Below, in pieces: positions 48,685 to 61,475 of a stretch of DNA of 64,000 nt. Where the stretch lies: NCBI GenBank assembly GCA_033961575.1, contig CM066735.1, positions 31,701,501-31,765,500 of the forward strand, written 5' to 3'. Position 1 is the first letter of the stretch; each line of letters begins with the position of its first letter. The stretch comes from Aselliscus stoliczkanus (Eukaryota; Chordata; Mammalia; Chiroptera; Hipposideridae). The notes beneath the pieces were generated by a model. It saw nothing but the letters and a program-made list of their open reading frames with translations. It was not told the origin of the DNA and searched no databases. The position numbers and the translations under genes are program-made.

Positions 48685-49235
48685 TTAAATTGGATTATTT
48701 TTTTTGATGTTGAATTGTATGAATTCCTTGTATATTTTGGATATGAAATATTATTAGATATATCATTTGTGAATATCTTCTCCATTCAGTAGGTTGTCTT
48801 TCATTTTGTTGATGGTTTCCTTCTCTGCAGAAACTTTTTAGTTTGATATAGTACCATTTGTTTTTACTTTGTCTTGTCAAGGAGACATATCTAAGAAGAT
48901 ATTGCTAAGACCAATGTCAAAAGTTTACTGCCTATGTTTTCTTCTAGTTTTATGGTTTCAGGTCTTACATTCAAGTCTTTAATCCATTTTGAGTTTTTCT
49001 GAATATGAGTATGGTGCCAGAAAGTGGTCCAATTTGATTTTCTTGGATGTATCTGTCTAGTTTTCCCAATGCTACTTATTGAAGAGGCTGCCATTTCCAC
49101 AATTTATATTCTTACCCCCTTTGTTATATATTAATTAACCATATTAGAGTGAGTTTATTGCAGGACTCTATTCTGTTCCAATAATATGTGTGAATGCTTT
49201 TGTGCCAGTAAATTGTAACCAGTGCTTTAAAAAGT
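48685..49235 (-). mobile_element. Old L1 3' region
   Basis: Reversed L1 text: TTGTATATTTTGGATATGAAATATTATTAG, GGTTGTCTTTCATTTTGTTGATGG, GCAGAAACTTTTTAGTTTGATATAG, GTTTTCTTCTAGTTTTATGG, GGTCTTACATTCAAGTCTTTAATCCATTTTGAG and CTATTCTGTTCCAATAATATG. The minus-strand frames here are degraded L1 fragments. Confidence 0.8.
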
Positions 49236-51037
49236 CTCCCTAGGCATAATTTGGGTATAATATAAATTAACTGATATAACCCATTCAGACAAATTGGAGA
49301 AAGCTAGTTTGAAATTTCTTGTGCATTTTTGGAAATATGATATCTTTTACATTTATGTATAGTGATTTGAACTATACAAAGGAAGAGATAATTATTAGAA
49401 ATCCTATTTCAATAAATCTGTATGAATGGTTAGTTGTGATGTACTTAAACACCAGATTGATCAGCTTCTGCTTTCACTGAAGGTGCATTATTTTAGGAAG
49501 AGGATATTTCTTCATTGGATAAGCATTACCCTGAGAAAATGATATTTGATAATTACTGGTGAATCACCAAAGTAAAATTCAATGTAGTCTCAGTCAGACT
49601 AGTAACATATATTGAATCATTGAAATTTACAAAAATTGCCTGGTGAAGAAATGCTGATTATACACTTTGGTTATAATTTGGGGTAACAAATACTGGATTT
49701 GTAAACACAGCATAGTACCCTGTCTCCTCTCTCTTGCTGTCAATGTAAATCTCTTGGTGTCTCTCTCCATCAATCATAGTTTTAGAGATTCCAGACTGGA
49801 CTGCACAGACTTCCCTGCTTTGGAGACTTGCCACAGGGGCTAATTTGTGCTATGCTTTCTGTTAGCATTTCCCTTTCTTTTCCTAACCCACTTAAATTTA
49901 CTTGATTTTGATACCTTCTTAAATCTACAGCAGCCTCTGTAGTCCCCTTCCTGTCACCTAAGTCTAGTCTATTGCTTTTAAGTTATCAGGAAGAAAATAT
50001 CCTTCTCTTCTACTTCTTGTTTTTCTTTCTTTAAAAAATATTTTTTGATCTTTCTATTTATCCCTTTTTTTGGTTTCAGATACAAGAGAACAGAAATCGA
50101 TCAGATCATGAAAGGAGTACCTAATAAAACAGAGATACTGCCATCTTAAAGAAAAAAAATGCCAGAGATTTTAATGCAAAATTAGATATAACCCCAAAAC
50201 AGTATCATTAACTTTTAAAGTATTATGAAATTCTTAGAATCTGCTTTTGGGTTGTCTTCTCCTGTCTCTTCCTTTTTCTCTGATTAAATCTATGTTATTT
50301 TCTCAAGCAAACAAACATTTAAGAGAAAATATGCCCTGTTGTCATTTGGGTAATGAGCACGTTATTATATTAATAGCTATTTTATTGTAAATATTAATAT
50401 TTCCACCAAATTAAAGGCCTGATTAAGCCATTGATAATCAGCTAAAATAAAGACCTGATTAAGTAAGTCGTTGGTGATTAAGCACCTTTTATGCATTTTT
50501 TTTTCCCATTGAAAAGTGGGCTACAAGCTTTACATGGGTATTTTAAACACTTTTGGAAGCCAAATTGCTTCCTATTTGGATAAATATTTATCATCTTAGT
50601 CTTTTAATGATGAACAGAGTACTTCATGCTTTTTAATAGATGCAGTTTTATAAAACTGTATATTTTCAGTTTTTATTAACTTACATACTTTCTACAGATG
50701 TTTAATCTATAACTGATGATATAAATCAAAATAATTTGTCAAAAAATGATCTCTTCCCAACTTACTTATTTAGTAAGTCAGATTTGTACTTATACCAAAA
50801 GTATTTTAACTGAGAAACGTGGGAATTGGATTAGTTGGTCTATCAAATCATCTGTTCTTAATATAGTTAAAAGAATACTTGGAAGTTACTGTCTCATTGA
50901 TAATTTCTACTTCTTTGTTCCTTGCAAGTGACACTTTTGTCCTCTTCCTCTTATCCCACTTGCCTTTCTTTTGAAATCATGAACCCTTAGAGCTGACTTG
51001 ATAGTTTTCATCAATGAGTCAGGAGCCCTGTACTGTA
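49236..51037. other. Unique intronic sequence
   Basis: AT-rich, no element or exon recognised. Confidence 0.4.
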
Positions 51038-51050
51038 TTTTTGGATTTCT

Positions 51051-51140
51051 TTTTTTTTTTTGAGGGCAGTGTCACTGGCCCTCATAAGTGGGACCTGAAT
51101 CGGGGACGCTGGCTTCCCAAGCGCCACTTGACCGGCCCTC
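51051..51140 (-). mobile_element. Short SINE family A copy with internal deletion
   Basis: T-run, GAGGGCAGTGTCACTGGCCC, CATAAGTGGGACC, GGCTTCCCAAG and then directly GCGCCACTTGACCGGCCC; about 19 bases found in the sister copies, lying between CCCAAG and GCGCCACT, are missing. Perfect target duplication TTTTTGGATTTCT at 51038-51050 and 51141-51153. Confidence 0.85.
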
Positions 51141-51394
51141 TTTTTGGATTTCTAAACCAGTAAGTCGAATTGTCCAAAGCTGAAACTTAGAACAGCTTCA
51201 ATGGTTGAAATGGGACCCTTCTCCTCCTTTGGGCTCCCGACTACTCGACATTGTGAAATGTGACGTTCTTTCTGGAATTTTCTGGTTTCAGATAACTGAT
51301 TATTATTGTTTTTTATATCAAATTTTATTATAAAAAGATAAACTTATAAAGTAAATAGAGACTAGTGTTCTAAATCTGTTCAAAGCTAAAGCAC

Positions 51395-51565
51395 CAAGAT
51401 TCAAATATAAGCTCTGCCACTTTTTAGCTGTGTGACATTAGTGAGATATTAGTTGTGTGTACCTCAGTCTTTTCATCATCTAAATTGGAATAATAGAATC
51501 ATAGCAAGGATTTAATGACTTAAGAGACATAAAGTGCTTAGATCACTGCCTTTTTCATTGAAACT
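51395..51565 (-). mobile_element. MIR SINE relic
   Basis: AGCTCTGCCACTTTTTAGCTGTGTGACATTAG, CCTCAGTCTTTTCATCATCTAAATTGGAATAA and AAGTGCTTAGATCACTGCC are the reversed MIR core. Confidence 0.8.
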
Positions 51566-52801
51566 GCCCAGTAAATGTGAGCTCTCCAAATTATTTCAAC
51601 TTGGAAAAGTATGGATATACAATACCATTTGTTCAATGACTAAATGACTGAATGAGTGAAGTATCTATCAGCTCTATATGACCCCTAACAACTGATGCAT
51701 TTTTAAGCTTCCTCTTTGAGTTACTTAAAGATATCAGACGTTCAAAAACTGTTTTAAAGCTTGTAAAATTCAGTTAATTTACTCTGGAATTTTAAATTTG
51801 ATAATTTCCTTTTTTTATATTTACAACAGTGAAATGATCGCTTTCACAAATGGTATAAACATTAGAAATGACTAGACTGTTGAATTGAATTTCAGCAATT
51901 TTAGTAGTATTTTACTACTATTATATATACACTACTATTTAGCATTATTTATACATGTCTCAAAAGGACCACTGTGGGCATCTCCTGAACTTCCGGTGCC
52001 CACATATTATATTTATGGAGATATGCACAAAACCAAAACTATTAGCAAATTAAATCTATTCTGTATCACTTGGTATAAAAATAAATGGTCCCTGTATACA
52101 TTCATTTCCTTCAATGAATTGTTCAAATTAAGTCAAATGATCTTATGTTTATTAATTAGACTCCATTTAATTCTATTGCACCTTTCCACTATACAAATCC
52201 TCTAAAATAGAAATTGGGCTTTCATATTTGTGTAGCCCCAATTCTTGCACAAAAAAGAAACTGATTATTTTGATTTCATACTCTCCTCCCCATAATGCTG
52301 GGGAGTACTATACCCTCTAAGTTGATGATTTATTACAGTTTTCTAAAACTATTTTTACAGGCACATGAAGTTTCATTCAAGATAATTATATTGAATTGCA
52401 AGGCACATGCAGAAATAGGTCCCTGCTTTCAAATCATATCTACTAATTAGGAATTGCTCATGGCAGCTGATGAAAGAGGAATGTTGCTAAAAAAAAGGTC
52501 ACCTCTATTCTTATTACAAAAGTCAGTCATCTCTCAAAATAGCAGAGACTTCACCCCGGAAATCCCACCCAATACAAAATCATTTATAAAAAATCAAGTT
52601 TCAATATTGTAAATATTATTTTTTGTATACTTATTCTGAGTTGATTGATGATCCAGTATATTTCTTTTTAATTTAATTGTATCATCCTTAATCAAGAAAG
52701 ATACAGAATAGAGTACTAAATGTCAAGGTGGAATTTGATTCATAGGGGGAGAGAGAGGAATGTTACTTAAAGAGTTGTCAGGTTGGTCCAGAAAGAATAA
52801 T

Positions 52802-52844
52802 GAAGGAAGGGAGGGAGGGAAGGAGGAAGGAAGGAAGGAAGGAA
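52802..52844 (+). repeat. (GGAA)n/(GGGA)n purine repeat
   Basis: Interrupted tetranucleotide purine repeat directly before a perfect hairpin (52850-52879). Confidence 0.9.
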
Positions 52845-52849
52845 ATGAG

Positions 52850-52879
52850 ATGTCATGTGAGGGTATTCTCACATGACAT
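52850..52879. repeat. Perfect 12-bp inverted repeat, 6-nt loop
   Basis: ATGTCATGTGAG at 52850-52861 and CTCACATGACAT at 52868-52879 are exact reverse complements with loop GGTATT. Its origin is unknown. Confidence 0.9.
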
Positions 52880-52959
52880 TTATGGGAATGTCTCATAAAC
52901 TCATTGAATTTTATTTTTTCCTGGTTCTTCAAAAACCTTTACATGGAACCCATCACATG

Positions 52960-53250
52960 TTCATTTCACAATGAAAAATTTTAAAATTTTTCTTAAGGTT
53001 GAATTTTTTTTTTAAATGTTTTTCAAAGGTCATTTATTTACATAAAGAACAAAGATCAATCAATGATACATTGCCGGTTTTGTTCAACAACCTTTTGCCA
53101 TCTTTCAGTGAGCTGCTTGAAATTTTTGGGAACTACTCAGAACAGGTTTGCTTTATACTTTATTCCACTATGGAGCCATGGTATAAAACATTGCTATTTT
53201 CAAAAGCCCATGCATACATTTTTAACCATTTTAAAAAAAATTTGTAAACT
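52960..53250 (-). pseudogene. Mariner transposase C-terminus relic
   Basis: On the minus strand the segment up to the TGA complementary to 53056-53058 reads QLTERWQKVVEQNRQCIID, which matches the conserved C-terminal motif of mariner-family transposases (L-P-x-R-W-x-K-V-V-x-x-N-G-x-Y). Upstream minus-strand sequence is frame-disrupted. The segment is a decayed DNA-transposon fragment. Element boundaries are not defined. Confidence 0.55.
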
Positions 53251-53259
53251 GCTTTTCTC

Positions 53260-55430
53260 CTGCTGAGGAGTGAAATTAATAAGTGGTGGGCTGCATTTCA
53301 ACAGACACTTTACCTTCCATTGTCATAAATATTAGCTATCTGACAGGACACTATTAACTAGTCCACAGGAAACTAATTGCTGAAAAGGCTTACAGGTGCT
53401 TTTATAACTAGAGTTATACAAATGCAGAAAGCTGACAGTAAGAGCACATGAACTCTAGACAGCCTGGTAAGAAATGTACCATTTTTCTGCTCTTGAGAGA
53501 TGAATTGTAGTACCCGTGTCACTGACAGATCAGTTTACCTTTTAGTGCAGAACAAAGACAGGGTGTGGGCTGTCACACACTTCAGCAAGTAAGAAACATT
53601 GTTTAACCTTGAGGTACAGTTGAAAAGAATTGCGCCAGACGGATTCTGTGGAACACTCAGTTATGTTTTAAGTTTTTACAATTTAGTAGGCATTGACTTT
53701 TTAATAGCAAAAGACAGTTTGTCTGAAATATCCTATTTTGATGTCTAGGAAACATTAAAATAGTGGAGTATCTCCAAGATATCAAAGAAAATAGTCATTT
53801 TGGATCTGGTAAAATTCAAGTTTTACAACAGTTTCTCTTTTATTTCCCCTCAAATTTTCTTTCTTCCTAAAATTCCCATTGAATGTGGGTTTTGAATTAC
53901 TTTGTTTTCTATGGTTATCTCTGTTGAATAGTAATTTGCCTTTTCTCTTAGAATGCATTGTCTTTTTAGTAAGTTGGCAGTTAAACCATGAAATTTTTCA
54001 TAAGTCAGTTTCTGTAATTCATTGTATTTACTCTTTCCCTTTCATTGGTTTTGATAATGATGCCAATTATTGGATGAACATAACAACAGAAAATTTAGTC
54101 TTCCTCCCTTCCCCTCAATGCTGTGAATCTCAATGAATGGAGATTTTCTGAACTTGTCCAAATAGATCTTACTCCTTTTGTCCACATGTGCCCCCTCAAT
54201 ATGAGATAATCTCTATCCACTGACATTCATTTGGAGTTTTCTTGAATCTCTGATAATTTCCATTTGTGCGCACTGCAATTTTTTTGATTGATTTATAATA
54301 TTTTGTTATGCTCAACCTGCCTCCCTCACACTACACACTTCATTAGAAAGTCTTTTCTGATTGGTATTTATAGTGTTAAAACAAATATCGCTTACTTATT
54401 CATTTTATCCTTCAATTTATATATCTACTTTCTATGAATTAAGTTAAATTTAACATGGGAAGAATATTAGCTTTTACCTTGTTTCAAATGTATTTTCCTG
54501 ATAAATCTGTTAACCTCATTAATTTATGGAATTCACTTTTTTTTTCAAATCCTTATTGTATAGACTTAGGATAAATCAATCCGTTTAAAAGTTAGAGTGA
54601 TATAGTCGAATTATTTATAAAACCACTTTTTTTTGTATATATGTGGATATGCTAAAATATCCTGTTGGTTAGAATGTTAATTGTTCCCAATGATGTTGTT
54701 TGGGTATGAATCTGTTGTTTGAGTATAGAATTAGTTCATTATCACAGTACAGCATGTTGCTATTTCCCAGTCCCAGTGGAGCATTGAGCTGTTCTTGTTT
54801 GGACAAAACTGAATAGTCCTATTATTTCTGGGATTAATATTCTGAAGAAACTGAGATCTACAAAATTTAACTTCAACTCCAATGATCTTACTTTTTATTC
54901 CAAGACCTCAAATAAAATTTTTAAGATTTCTTTACATGTCTAGTTTTTTTTTTAATAGAATAAATGATGACTTCTTTTCTTATGGATTCTTGATAAGCTA
55001 TAAAACCATTTATATCATGTAAAAACATCATTAACTCTTGTTAGAAGACCTAGGGTTATCTTCATATTTAAGGCTTAGGTTCTTTCTGGATCAAGCTGAC
55101 TCAAATTGTATACATTGTCTACGTGAGTGATTATCAGCTAATTTGCTGACTAAGATAATCTAGTATAATGGATATGTGATTATGTAATAACATTTTCTCA
55201 TATTTAGCATGGTAGTCCCTAAAATTTAGGTTTATCAAAGTCTACCTTTTAATTGCAAGATTCAGCTCAACTAGCACAAAAACTGTATTTAAATGAAAAA
55301 TATATTTTGTATACTATTCTTGAGAACTTAATGTATCATGATTATTGTATGAAGATTGTACATGTACATATTTGATTTTAAAATTACCCTTATGTTTAAA
55401 GCCTTGTAAAAAAAGACTTGCGAGCAAATG
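53260..55430. other. Unique intronic sequence
   Basis: AT-rich. The stretch 53270-53660 has a more balanced composition and no repeat signature and may include conserved non-coding DNA. Nothing else recognised. Confidence 0.35.
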
Positions 55431-55439
55431 CCATCGGCA

Positions 55440-55560
55440 TTTATTGAACATTTGCCATGATGTAATGGAGTCAGAATGCCATGGTTTTATCGTAGCTCCA
55501 GCCCAGCTTTTTAGCATGTGGATTTGAGCAAGCTCCTTCATCTTTCTCTAAATCTCTTCC
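55440..55560 (-). mobile_element. MIR fragment
   Basis: GAGTCAGAATGCCATGG..GCTTTTTAGCATGTGGATTTGAGCAAGCTCCTTCATCTTTCTCTAAATCTCTT matches the reversed MIR core order. Confidence 0.55.
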
Positions 55561-55611
55561 TTCCTTTCTTTTTTTTTAAAAATAGAAGTATGTAATGATA
55601 TATAAATACAC

Positions 55612-55812
55612 CTTAGAGCAGTATAGTGCAATACACTCACAGTGGAGATATTCTTTATTTTGTGCTGTTTAAGTGGTAGTTGCTAGAGGCATGTGGCTCT
55701 TAAGCACCTGAAATATGATCAGGGTGACTGAGAAGCTAATTTCTAATTTTAATAATTTTAAATTTACATAGCCACATAGAGCTAGTGACTACCATATTGG
55801 ATTCCCAGACTT
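55612..55812 (+). mobile_element. MER5-group hAT-type MITE
   Basis: GTGGTAGTTGCTAGAGGCATGTGGCT, AAGCACCTGAAATATGATCAG, AATTTTAATAATTTTAAATTTACATAGCCACAT and GTGACTACCATATTGGA follow the MER5A order. Confidence 0.65.
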
Positions 55813-55859
55813 GGAGGGTGGTTGTTTAGTTGTAAAGTGCAAGAGTACACGGATAGTGC

Positions 55860-56095
55860 TTAACATAATGCCCAGCATATATTATTATAATAATAATTAT
55901 CATGGTACACACAGGGTTACACATGTGTTTAACAAACATTTCTTTTAATAAAGCAATCATGTGAAATAGCCATCATTTTCCTACAACAAAACCAATGTTT
56001 AGTTGGGTTAAATAACTTATCTCAGGTTGTAAAGGACCTAGAGTTCAGACCAAGTATTGATGGCTGATGTGACCCTATTCATGCTAGCTCCCATG
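55860..56095 (+). mobile_element. MIR SINE relic
   Basis: AACATAATGCCCAGCATATATTATTATA near the start, a CATCATTTTCCTACA segment, then GGGTTAAATAACTTATCTCAGG and CCTAGAGTTCAGACC, the sense MIR order. Confidence 0.55.
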
Positions 56096-58854
56096 TTTTT
56101 GCTAACACACATCATCTGTGTATGTTTAATATTCAAGTCCAACTAACCTATTCACTTTTTTAAAATTTTGTCTATAACCATGTATACATTAGCATTTATT
56201 CTGGCTGAAGAGCTCTTCCTTCCAATAAGCATAAGTGGACATTTTATCTTTACTGAGCTCCTCCTAGTGGGGGAACCAACAGTAAACAAGAATATTTTGA
56301 TGACCTTTTACATTAATTTTATTTTTTCAAACATCCTAGGTGATATCTACCTTTATTAAATATTTGGAAAATAAAACAGGGGCAAATAATGGATAATATG
56401 TGTAGATACAATTTTACTATCCATTTTGTTTCTCCACATTTTCAAGGAAATGAAGTTCATTTGAATTGAATTATGTAGCAAATAGAATATTCTTAGATTT
56501 TTGTTAATAACTATTACATATCACATTCTGAAAGAAAATCATCCTAAAATTACTTCATATTTTAGAAATTCTCAGAGGTTATTTACTTGGTTCAAGGTAG
56601 AATAGTAGCTTGGTAAGGAGAGTGATTTCCCTGTGATCATTTAATAACACTTTCTGACAAAACTCTACCACACATCAGAATGAAAACAAGATGTGTGATA
56701 GCTTGTTGCTGACAACTTGGTGAGGACACCCACTGCATTTCTTACAAATGTGTATGTGCATTCTCATTTGTTGGCCTTGCTTGATATTTTGTTTTAACAT
56801 CTTTTTCAATTATCGCGAAGTATTTTTAAACAACAGTGTGTATAAACATGACAGAGACCATTCTTGGAGGTGTTGACATGATAAGAGCTCTCTATCTATG
56901 AAAACTGATGCCTAAGACTATAGTGTGTTCCCTATTTCTATATTTATAAAAACAAAACCAAAAAAATGCATCTTTGATAGAATTTAAAAATATGCTAAGT
57001 TACCACTGAGTAATCCTAGAGTTTTTGTTGTTTTTCTTTATCGTTCTCTGCCTATAAGCAATTATTTTCAGCCTCAAATACCTATGTTACTATTTGGGCA
57101 CAAAATGCTGTAAGGATATAGTGATTTTATACTTGATTATATAGCACTCTAAAATATTTTCCTTTTTAAATGAATATTTTAAAGAATAGACAGGACCTTT
57201 GGATTCTTAAGCGTCAGAATATAAATGCACAATGACTTGCGCATGTGGCTTATTGTAAAATCTGTTACTTCCGTGAAACTTTTCAATGCACTGGAATTTA
57301 GGTGACACAAAAGAATGAAGGCAGAATGAATTATAGATATCCATGGATTTGAAGAAATATCAGGGAAAACAAGCTAAATTTTACATATGAATTTTTTTTT
57401 CCCAAGGTATTACACTAGGGAAACTTTTTCCAGTGTGCTTTTCAGAGCTCTAGATCAGTATGTGCATAAAAAAAGGTAAAAAAAAATATATTAAATAGAT
57501 GCTTATTGTGGGATTTTTAAATGCCTTCACTATGTGAAAGTGCTTGGCAAATGTCCAGGAAGAGGGATATATATATATATAGATACTATGTGACATTTCC
57601 CAAACGTTAGTACTAGAAAGACCACCCTTCCATTTTTTTTTCCATATTGTTATTAAAAGTTTAGAATTTTATGAGTGTATAATTGGCCAGAGACATTTCA
57701 AAAACTTTTTTCAAGTTTTATTGCTTTGCATGGGTACAATTTAACAACAATAAGAATCTGAAAATGCTTTAGATTTTTATTTGCTTCACATTTTAATTCC
57801 CCATTTACCCAAGTCATGATAAGACATGGTACTTAACATTTATCAACTGTGAGAAATTTCATCTATCAGTGTTGGTATAGTTGTTGTTCTTATAGATGTA
57901 ATAGCTAACTAAGCTTTATAATTTTGTATTTCCCCCCTTTCTACCTCTATCACTCTTTTGTTATATTTTATAAGTTATTACAGCAAAACTTGAACCAAGC
58001 CACAAACGGGTTTTGAAGGAGTGGTTTGAATTACATTCTGTCTACCACCACTACTCGCCCAGACCAATGCAGTGACAAATCTTTGTAAATAATTCTGTTA
58101 GACATCCTGCTTTTACGCTCATGGTTTCAGAATTAGATATAGTACCGTGACGTTTGTTAAAAACTGCAAAGCATATTCAATGAGCGTGAAACTAGTGTTT
58201 GGCCAAATTCTAGTCCAAGTAATTGTCATTTCTTTCCCTAATTCTTAGTTTATTATTTTAATTCTTGAATTGTGGAAGAGTCCTAAGAGTTGTGATAATT
58301 TAAGCCTATGTTTCAATTTAAGCTCTTTAAATTATTTAGATGGGATGCCCTTGGGCTGTAAATGCTTAAAAAGATATCGGCTTCGTTGGTCATGCATTAA
58401 AGCATATTTCTCAGTTCTTTTAAATGGAATAGGAAAGTTATGCAGACATGAGTAAGTTATTTTATTTTCCACGTTCTTTGCTTTCATTATCTTTTTACTT
58501 TTAACTAAATGCTATATTTTACATTTGTTATAATTAAAAGAACACTTTTATGTCTCATATTTTTTTCTCTATCAAGTTGTCGTTGCTTATGTTCTCACTT
58601 GCCTGAACTATAAAAAGGGCCTAAAGCACTGTATGATGAACACCGCCCATCCTGCAAGCATCTGTTCATGATGCAAAGTAAAGCTGCACATGTGTATGTA
58701 CAAGTGCAGATATTTCTTAAGTTGTTACTATAAATGGGGTAGGATTTAGAAGAAGAGAGTTCTAAGTTACGAACTTCATGTGTTTTTAGGGATTGAAATT
58801 GCAAACCAGCCAGGTTCGCTGTAATTGCCTTCTGATACTCATTAACGATCTCTC
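56096..58854. other. Unique intronic sequence
   Basis: AT-rich with a small (TA)n at about 57569. No exon, RNA gene or clear element recognised. Confidence 0.4.
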
Positions 58855-59150
58855 TGTGTCTGCACTGTCCAGTATGGAGGCTATTGAGGACTTGAAATAT
58901 GTTGTACAGATTGATATTATGCTGTAAATATAAAATAGAAAATGAATTTTAAAGACTTAGTGCTAAAATTAATATAAAATATATAAATTCTTATACTGAT
59001 TAAATGTTACGATATTTCAAATATATTGGATTAAGTAAAATATAGTTTTAAAACTCATTTCACCTGTTTTACTTTTAATATATTGCTTCTAGAAAATACA
59101 AAATTGCATATGTGGCTCATATAATATTTCTACTAGACAGAGATTCTGTC
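58855..59150 (+). mobile_element. MER5-related hAT-type element
   Basis: Starts CTGCACTGTCCAGTATGG, then GAGGACTTGAAATATG, a long AT-rich middle, TCATTTCACCTGTTTTACTTTT and TGCATATGTGGCTCATATAATATTTCTACTAGACAG. The internal order matches nonautonomous Charlie elements of the MER5 group. The subfamily is uncertain. Confidence 0.6.
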
Positions 59151-60861
59151 AATTTTCCAAATATTGTAGTTAATAGTCTTCTCTCTGCCATTTTAGCTTA
59201 ATCTTTTGATGTTTTCAAGCGGTTTATATTTGCTTGTTAACAAAGTTCCCATTTAATACCTCCTGACCAATTATTTTAAATTTATTCTATGAAAATGGTG
59301 AAAAGTGAATTAAAGTATTTTCTAGGTGTTTTGGACATCTATGAGTTGAAATGTGATAGGCATTTGGTTGTTTTACATGGCAGTTTTCATTGTATCTCAT
59401 GTTACATTTTATTTCAAGTTAGAATGTCAGTTAAAACACTTGGAAATATTGCTTTGTTTTATGTTCTGCATTTTAAAGGACTAGGTACATGACAAAATTG
59501 TAGAATAAATTCCATAATATTACCAGACATACCATGTAATTTCCTGTTAGGAGGGCAATAGACGTATGGACGGACAATTTCACACAGGTATTAGGTTAAA
59601 ATAATTTCAAGGCAAAACATTAAGATACTTGAACACTGGTTTTCCTCTTATCATGAGAACTATCAAGTGCAAAGAAAGTCAGAGATTGGAAAGCACAACA
59701 TTTTTGTTTCTACTTTGCTAGATGCTAGTAATTTCATGGAAGGATCATGACTTCCTGTGATCAGATTTCAGAGCTGCTGTTTTGCAGGGTTGGTTTCTCA
59801 GTCATTAATTCCAATAAAAAATGGTATTTCATAGTATTGCAACATGAAGACGGATTTATTGAAAAGACACAGAACTGATAGAAACTTTCAAATTCGTTGA
59901 ATCCCAAGTAATCGTAGGCAGGGAGGATTTTTGAAGAAGTCATGGCAGGATTGTAGTAAAAATGAATGTGAACAAATGATTCTACTGCAATAATTTGTTT
60001 CTGTTGCCCAGTTGTGTAAATCTATCTTAGCCACACAGAAACGAAGTACTCACATCATGTTTTAGCATGGCAGATAGCTATTAGTTTTCTTTATCCCTAA
60101 CTATCTCATATCAGAACAATGACCTCCATACTCATCCCACATAAATGATTTCTCCTATGGCTTTTGTGTGTTCATAGGGCCTGGGTTCTGATCCCAATAT
60201 AGGCCCCCGACCCAATTGGGCCGCTCAAACTTTTTCCTGGGAATTATGGAGTTGAAGCCAGAGAGAAGATTTTAGTCTTTTCTCTACATGCAGGTGTTCA
60301 GAAACATTGTTTTTGTCATTTTGGTGAAGTCTGGGGACTCCTTCTTAGAATAATGTTTTCAAATGCGTTTTGTAAAATAGTTGGGATTATAAAGAAAATG
60401 ATTTGTATTGAAATAACAGTTACCCAAATATAAAAGAAGTATCAAAATTTGATGTACTATTATATAAGATTCTTAACAGAGAAAATAGCTGGCTTCAAGG
60501 AGATTGTGCAAGAAAATGAGAATGAGACATATAGATAAAGAAAGCAGACATGAGAAATGGAGAGATAGAGCTCTGACAGTGACTAAAGCACTGGTTCTAG
60601 TTTTCCCCTGAAACCCAGTCTTATTGCTATTGTTTTTATCCCCACATAAATTCTATTTGTTAGTTGATGACTTTGGAGTGGGGAGGGGGCTCCTCTTTGT
60701 GTTTTGATACTGCGTCATTTGAATGTTAATGCTGTACAAACTGTGATATATTATAGACATTAAACATACTAGGGAAATATTGCTATAATTGAGAGTCATG
60801 AAGTCTAAGATCATACTATGCTTTTTGACTCAACATTTTTAAAGTACTAATATACACTGCT

Positions 60862-61050
60862 GTCCAGCAGAACTTTCTGCGATGATGAAATTATTTTATA
60901 TCAGCACTGTCCAAGACTGTTGCTGCTAGCTAGGTGTGCTTATTGAGCACTGGGAATGTGGCTAATGTAGCTGACAAACTGAATTTTTAAATTTTTTATT
61001 TTAATTTATTTTAATTAATTTTAATTTGACCTCACATAGTAACCTATGGA
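60862..61050 (+). mobile_element. MER5A-like hAT-type MITE
   Basis: GCTGTCCAGCAGAACTTTCTGCGATGATGAAAT, GCACTGTCCAAGACTG, TTATTGAGCACTGGGAATGTGGCTAATG and CTGAATTTTTAAATTTTTTATTTTAA match the MER5A consensus closely. Confidence 0.8.
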
Positions 61051-61209
61051 GCAGCGATTCTCTTTGATTTCTATAGTCGAGCAATTTCTGAAGTGGAAAT
61101 GTCTCCTCCGATTGATGCCAAAGATTGCTCTGGTTGTGTACCATGGCACCTCATTTATTCCCATTTTTTAGGGTGTTATTAAACGCATAGTAGGAAGATA
61201 ACCTCATAT

Positions 61210-61475
61210 AATGGGCAGACCCTTCCTTGGCTTAGAAGTCAGACAGGTGATCTGCCATTCAACCTAAGCTAACTGTGTGTGTGAGTTCGCAACCTATGGG
61301 AACTTATCAAACCTAATCAAAACTCAGTTTCATCATCTGGAGGAAGGGGGTAATATCCTTCTCATGGTGTTGTTGTGAGAATAAAATTAAATATATTAAG
61401 AATAAAGTTAAATACATTTAAAGAGCATAGCGTAGTGTCTAACACTGTTGTTAATCAGTAAATATTTAATATTAC
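61210..61475 (-). mobile_element. MIR SINE relic
   Basis: TCATCATCTGGAGGAAGGGGGTAATATCC, CATGGTGTTGTTGTGAGAATAAAATTAAAT and AGAGCATAGCGTAGTGTCTAACAC are reversed MIR elements. Confidence 0.75.
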
